This document shows positions 6,469-9,185 of a stretch of 9,185 nt of DNA, in pieces. Below the pieces are notes generated by a model. That model worked only from the letters and a program-made list of their open reading frames with translations, was not told the origin of the DNA and did no database searches. The position numbers and the translations under genes were made by a program. Source of the stretch: Bacillota bacterium (lineage in GTDB: Bacteria; Bacillota; Clostridia; Christensenellales; CAG-138). The number at the start of each line of letters is the position of its first letter. Positions within the stretch are counted from its first letter, which is position 1. The stretch spans positions 1 to 9,185 of the forward strand of contig JAEXFV010000020.1 in NCBI GenBank assembly GCA_023451115.1. The letters run 5' to 3'.

Positions 6469-6497
6469 AGTGTATCAGAAATTGATCGGGAATGCTA
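6469..6497 (-). promoter_or_regulatory. Possible extended -10 promoter for the yczE-like gene
   Basis: The minus strand reads TGATACACT (6469-6477), an extended -10 with TACACT. The -35 position (6492-6497, TAGCAT) is poor. It lies between the thiT terminator and yczE and is the best candidate I see in that gap. Confidence 0.4.
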
Positions 6498-6535
6498 GCA
6501 GCAAAATGCTGTGAATTTTAGGTGGACGGCAAGAG

Positions 6536-6567
6536 AGAAAAAGAAAAGCGCAAGCTATGCTTGCGCT
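6536..6567 (-). terminator. Rho-independent terminator after thiT
   Basis: AGCGCAAGC (6559-6567) and GCTTGCGCT (6547-6555) form a perfect 9-bp stem with an ATA loop, followed on the minus strand by TTTCTTTTT. It is about 55 nt past the thiT stop. Confidence 0.9.
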
Positions 6568-6622
6568 CAGACTGTCAAAAAACCAGATTATCAAGAGGCC
6601 GCAGCCAATGCAGCGGCTGAAG

Positions 6623-7300
6623 TTACGCCTGCGCCAGCTTGAGAGCGCCGCTGGGACGCAGCCGTTCCGTTAAACGGCGGAAAGCGGGGATCAGCGCGAT
6701 CACCACGCAAATCAGCGCGTCAGGCCCCAGGGAAATCATCTGATAACCAAAGGAATATACCCAGGCGTTCATGCCTTCGGGCGCATACTCTGCAAAGAAA
6801 ACCGCGCCGGAAACCCAGGAGCACAGCACCCGCCCGATGCCGCCCACCAGGATACCCAGGGGCAGGCTTTTGGGGAACAGGCCCGCCAGCCCCAGGCAGG
6901 CGAACGCAAACAGATAATCCAGGAAGGGCTGCACGGGATGGACAGCGATAGGCTCCTGCAAAAACTGCAGCAGGCCGAAGACAAAGCCCGCCAACAACCC
7001 TTTCTTCACGCCAAACCAGTGGGCGTACAGGCAAACGGGCAAAATGCTGGCTACCGTGATGGAGCCGCCCTGGGGCAGTTCAAACAGCTTCAGGTAAGAG
7101 AGCAGGAAGGACAGCGCCACGCACATAGCCCCGTATACCAGCGCCTGGACGCTGTTTTTCTGGGGGGACGAACTGGCCTGGCTTTTACGGGCCCGCACCA
7201 GGGCAACGATGAGCACGGCCACCAGCACGGCAGCCAGCCCCAGGCTGATATACGTTACCGCAGGCAGCCCGGAAAGCTCTTCAAACAGGGAAAAAGTCAT
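6623..7300 (-). CDS. thiT: Energy-coupled thiamine transporter S-component ThiT
   Basis: ThiT is the membrane substrate-binding subunit that joins the shared ECF module (EcfA, EcfA', EcfT) to import thiamine. The family core starts near residue 50. It shows LPQGGSIT (75-82), GVKKGLLAG (97-105), QFLQEPIAVHPVQPFLDY (112-129), GRVLCSWVSGAVFFAEYAPEG (from 156) and YSFGYQ (182-187). At 225 residues it is longer than the usual 180-200, because an extra hydrophobic helix (about 14-36) and a basic, serine-rich linker precede the core. Some positions that bind thiamine in the Lactococcus protein seem changed here (S161, F169, Q187; aligned from memory). The ATG at 7300 has AAGGAGG 8 nt upstream. Control by the upstream TPP riboswitch strongly supports a thiamine-related substrate. 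No EcfA/EcfT genes are in this window, as is normal for group II S-components. Confidence 0.95.
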   Translation of the reverse strand: MTFSLFEELSGLPAVTYISLGLAAVLVAVLIVALVRARKSQASSSPQKNSVQALVYGAMCVALSFLLSYLKLFELPQGGSITVASILPVCLYAHWFGVKKGLLAGFVFGLLQFLQEPIAVHPVQPFLDYLFAFACLGLAGLFPKSLPLGILVGGIGRVLCSWVSGAVFFAEYAPEGMNAWVYSFGYQMISLGPDALICVVIALIPAFRRLTERLRPSGALKLAQA

Positions 7301-7345
7301 GAAAGATGCCTCCTTTTTATTTTCCAGCCGCTGCGCATTGCGAAC

Positions 7346-7375
7346 AAAAAGCCCGTATCCTAGTTGGATACGGGC
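7346..7375 (-). terminator. Attenuator terminator between the TPP aptamer and thiT
   Basis: GCCCGTATCC (7366-7375) and GGATACGGGC (7351-7360) form a perfect 10-bp stem with a 5-nt loop, then five T residues. It lies 24 nt after the aptamer and about 45 nt before thiT, the expected place for an expression platform that stops transcription when TPP is bound. Confidence 0.93.
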
Positions 7376-7399
7376 AAATGGATTTGGTTTCGCTTTGCT

Positions 7400-7484
7400 C
7401 CGCTTCCCTACGTTAGGATGATCTAAGTCAGGTTCAAAGGGTCACTCTCAGCTGTCCGGCAAAACCGGGCAACGCCCCCAGCGG
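7400..7484 (-). ncRNA. TPP (THI-box) riboswitch aptamer
   Basis: The minus strand reads CCGCTGGGGGC, then GCTGAGAGTGACCC, then CTTTGAACCTGA, then AACGTAGGGAAGCGG. These are the diagnostic blocks of the thiamine pyrophosphate riboswitch, including CTGAGA (7446-7451) and GAACCTGA. The ends CCGCT and AGCGG pair as P1. A GCCCGG/CCGG-type variable arm sits between the first two blocks. TPP binding is expected to favour the downstream terminator and reduce thiT expression. Confidence 0.97.
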
Positions 7485-7507
7485 TTGGATATTCAATTTA
7501 CAGCCTC

Positions 7508-7536
7508 AGTATAGCCTGCCTTTGCTCTGGTGTCAA
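7508..7536 (-). promoter_or_regulatory. Strong sigma-A promoter of the thiT riboswitch transcript
   Basis: The minus strand has a perfect -35 TTGACA (7531-7536), a 17-bp spacer and -10 TATACT (7508-7513). Transcription would start near 7501, about 16 nt before the riboswitch P1 stem. It lies just past the terminator of the BTAD regulator gene. Confidence 0.9.
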
Positions 7537-7551
7537 TAGGCATAGGGCTGG

Positions 7552-7590
7552 AAAAAAGAAAGCGGGCAAAAAACAACGGGTTGTTTGCCC
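7552..7590 (-). terminator. Rho-independent terminator after the BTAD regulator gene
   Basis: GGGCAAA (7584-7590) pairs with TTTGCCC (7564-7570); inside it CAAC pairs with GTTG after a 3-nt T bulge. The minus strand continues CGCTTTCTTTTTT. It begins 11 nt after the stop codon. Confidence 0.8.
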
Positions 7591-7601
7591 TTGAGGCGCA
7601 C

Positions 7602-8807
7602 TTATTCCGCAGGCAGCAGGGAGCAACGGCTTTGGGTAAGGCGGAGATTCATGTCCTGGCTGCCTGTCATAAACCGGTCGATCAAACGTTGGAACACGAC
7701 GTTGCAGTTTTCCGGCGTAGCCTGGCATAGCAGCAGGATATACTGGGAAGGAGAAAAACGGGCCATAATGTCGCTTTTGCGCAGGGTAATCAGCGCAATG
7801 TCCTGCAACAACTGCATGGCGGCGGAAAGCTTGCCTGCCAGAGGGACTTCCCCCCGCTCATCCGTAATAGTAAACAACATCAGCGACATGGCCTGGTTGG
7901 TGCGGGATACCAGGCTGCTGTAAATATCAAAAATCTGGCGGAACAAGTCAAAATCGCACAGGAAAGGCCCCCGCCGCAGGTTAGCCGTACGCAGACTCTG
8001 TTCTATCAGGGCCACATCCGTATCCACATTTCCCATGGGTTTGGCGATTTGGTTGTACAAATCCGTAATCATGGTTGGAATTTTTGCACCCAGAGTATCC
8101 CGGAATAAATGGCCCGCGTATTCATAATGCTCCAGAGCCGCCTTATAATCCCCGCTTTGGGTTAACGTGCGGATCAATAAAGCGTGCAGGGTTTCATCAT
8201 AAGGCTCCAACACGATTCCCTGACGGCAAAGCCCTAGAGCGGGCTCAAAGCGGCGTTGCTCCAAAAAAAGTTGGGCCAGGGTGATGGCAGCGTTGAGATA
8301 CATGTGGCTGTAATAGGTGCGAAGGGGGGCTGTCCAGCTGGCAGCAGCGGCACGGGGAAGCAAGGCGCCCTGGTATAACGACAGGCCCTGCTCCAATAGC
8401 GCCTGACGCTGCTGGGCATCCATATCCGGCAGGGATGCCTGGCGGCAAAGCCGCTCAAACTGTTCCGCATCCACAGAGCAGAAAATGGCGTTGTTCCATG
8501 CATAATGCCCCCGTTTGTTCTGGATAAAAGGCCGGGTTTCCTCCGGGAAGGCGGTATTTAACAGGGTGCGTACGCGATAAATGATGTTTTTTAGGGCGTT
8601 TACCGGCTCGTTAATATCCATATCCGGCCAAAGGGCCGCAATCAGGTCAGACTGGGGGATTTGTTCCATGCGGTGGGTGATAAAATATTCCAGACAATTC
8701 CAAACCTGATGCGTGCGGCTTTGATCATCCCGCAATATGTGTTTGCCGCATCGCATTTGGAACCCACCAAGAATTTGAATGGTATATTCCAGATTCCGTT
8801 GGGCCAT
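7602..8807 (-). CDS. BTAD-domain (SARP-like) transcriptional regulator with a GGDEF-like C-terminus
   Basis: A 401-residue cytoplasmic regulator. Residues 1-105 match an OmpR/PhoB-type winged helix as in SARP regulators (YTIQILGGFQMRCGKHIL at the start, ALKNIIYRVRTLL in the recognition region, then KRGHYAW). Residues about 110-250 form a TPR-like bacterial transcriptional activator domain (CSVDAEQFERL; SLYQGALLP; ALGLCRQGIVLEPYDETLHALLIRTL; GDYKAALEHYE). Residues about 280-390 resemble a GGDEF fold, with SDIMARFSPSQYILLL (345-360) at the place of the catalytic loop. The GGDEF signature is replaced by SPSQY, so cyclase activity is not expected. The ATG at 8807 is preferred: AAAGGGG lies 7 nt upstream, whereas an in-frame ATG at 8858 has no ribosome site. 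Targets are unknown; neighbouring thiT is TPP-controlled, so a link is not implied. It is monocistronic. Confidence 0.88.
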   Translation of the reverse strand: MAQRNLEYTIQILGGFQMRCGKHILRDDQSRTHQVWNCLEYFITHRMEQIPQSDLIAALWPDMDINEPVNALKNIIYRVRTLLNTAFPEETRPFIQNKRGHYAWNNAIFCSVDAEQFERLCRQASLPDMDAQQRQALLEQGLSLYQGALLPRAAAASWTAPLRTYYSHMYLNAAITLAQLFLEQRRFEPALGLCRQGIVLEPYDETLHALLIRTLTQSGDYKAALEHYEYAGHLFRDTLGAKIPTMITDLYNQIAKPMGNVDTDVALIEQSLRTANLRRGPFLCDFDLFRQIFDIYSSLVSRTNQAMSLMLFTITDERGEVPLAGKLSAAMQLLQDIALITLRKSDIMARFSPSQYILLLCQATPENCNVVFQRLIDRFMTGSQDMNLRLTQSRCSLLPAE

Positions 8808-8848
8808 TTTTGTGCCCCTTTCGCTGCTATTCCAGTGAGATTTTCTAC

Positions 8849-8877
8849 AGTTTACCATGGGGGGGCCTGCCTAGCAA
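8849..8877 (-). promoter_or_regulatory. Possible promoter of the BTAD regulator gene
   Basis: On the minus strand -35 TTGCTA (8872-8877), a 17-bp spacer with a run of seven C, and -10 TAAACT (8849-8854). Both hexamers match the consensus at 4 of 6 positions. The transcript would start near 8842, about 35 nt before the start codon. Confidence 0.45.
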
Positions 8878-8934
8878 GGGATATTATGTAGGAGATTGTC
8901 GTATTTATGCTAAAATTGAAACTTTAGGCTAAAA

Positions 8935-9000
8935 GGGCAGCCAGTTTCCCCAAAATCCAGGGCCTTGGGCACTTGTAGTAGCAAGATCCAAGGACTGCCC
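8935..9000. other. Nested inverted repeat, possible structured RNA or terminator
   Basis: On the plus strand GGGCAG (8935-8940) pairs with CTGCCC (8995-9000), CCTTGG (8963-8968) with CCAAGG (8988-8993), and CTTG (8972-8975) with CAAG (8982-8985). The left side carries an unpaired stretch of 22 nt. Read on minus, the structure is followed by TTTT, so it could end a minus-strand transcript. No RNA family recognised. Confidence 0.4.
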
Positions 9001-9057
9001 CGTAAATGCCAAACGCTATCCGGCCTTTTTCAGAGAAATGGGTACAGCACGGATGAA

Positions 9058-9123
9058 AAAACGGGATTTGTTCACAGACCTGTGATAAAATGTTTGCAGC
9101 ACAGGTGATGAACACCCCGTTTT
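9058..9123 (-). terminator. Long three-segment hairpin, likely terminator of the gene beyond the right edge
   Basis: Three nested perfect arms: AAAACGGG (9058-9065) with CCCGTTTT (9116-9123), TGTTCA (9069-9074) with TGAACA (9109-9114), and ACCTGTG (9078-9084) with CACAGGT (9100-9106), around a 15-nt loop. On minus the 3' arm runs into TTTTTT, which fits a terminator for a minus-strand gene lying right of the window. A minus-strand TAA at 9161-9163 could be that gene's stop, but only eight codons are visible. On plus the tail is only four T. Apart from this, 9124-9185 shows nothing I can name. Confidence 0.5.
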
Positions 9124-9185
9124 GTGTACGGGAATGGAAAGGGATTTGGCAGGATGCAGATTAGATATGCAACACAACAGGATAT

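Noticed and set aside
6298..6500. Known riboswitch upstream of yczE
   Set aside because: I compared by eye with the core motifs of TPP, FMN, cobalamin, SAM, lysine, glycine, guanidine-I, ZTP and fluoride classes; none is present.
8924..9115. 63-codon minus-strand frame starting GTG
   Set aside because: No ribosome site, cysteine-rich low-plausibility product, and it is made largely of inverted repeats.
1..9185. Replication origin or DnaA-box cluster
   Set aside because: recF, mnmE and dnaB suggest origin proximity, but I found no TTATNCACA cluster or AT-rich unwinding region. The TGTGATAAA at 9081 lacks a base of the box.
1..9185. CRISPR array, tRNA, rRNA, transposase
   Set aside because: No regularly spaced repeats, no tRNA-like cloverleaf or CCA-proximal motif, and no transposase or integrase domain was seen.

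Overview
The window is about 57% GC by eye and looks like a Gram-positive Clostridia chromosome, most likely an Oscillospirales/Ruminococcaceae-type gut anaerobe. This is inferred from strong AGGAGG ribosome sites, U-tailed hairpin terminators, the protein types (energy-coupling-factor thiamine S-component ThiT, YczE-type membrane protein, BTAD regulator) and the mix of recF, mnmE and dnaB, which often lie near the replication origin in Firmicutes. I see no DnaA-box cluster, so the origin itself is not here. Every convincing gene is on the minus strand, so the transcription order runs from high to low coordinates. The long plus-strand open frames are antisense shadows of GC-rich genes.

Layout from right (upstream) to left. 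Positions 8808-9185 hold no supported gene but two long inverted-repeat structures and a promoter for the next gene. Positions 7602-8807 encode a BTAD-type transcriptional regulator whose C-terminus resembles a GGDEF domain without its catalytic signature; a terminator follows. Positions 7301-7601 hold a textbook promoter (TTGACA, 17 bp, TATACT), a TPP riboswitch and an attenuator-type terminator. These control thiT (6623-7300), the thiamine-binding subunit of an ECF transporter, which ends in its own terminator. Positions 6292-6535 contain a possible promoter, a structured leader and a possible 39-codon small ORF ahead of a YczE-family membrane protein (5611-6291), again followed by a terminator.

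The left half is the housekeeping block. A promoter at about 5495-5523 starts dnaB, the replicative helicase gene (4041-5393), followed after 15 nt by a short-chain dehydrogenase (3162-4025). A gap with an imperfect 69-bp tandem repeat (3001-3140) separates this from a nitroreductase (2433-2963). The nitroreductase stop overlaps the mnmE start as TAATG, so the two are probably translationally coupled. mnmE (tRNA U34-modifying GTPase) ends at hairpins at 1057-1089 and 1000-1028. recF then starts from its own promoter (899-927), has a short hairpin-rich leader, and runs off the left edge.

The window is mostly recognisable genes. I found no clearly new multi-gene system. The points most worth checking are the degenerate GGDEF-like tail on the BTAD regulator, the substituted ligand-site positions in ThiT, the structured elements at 8935-9123, the yczE leader with its small ORF, and the tandem intergenic repeat.
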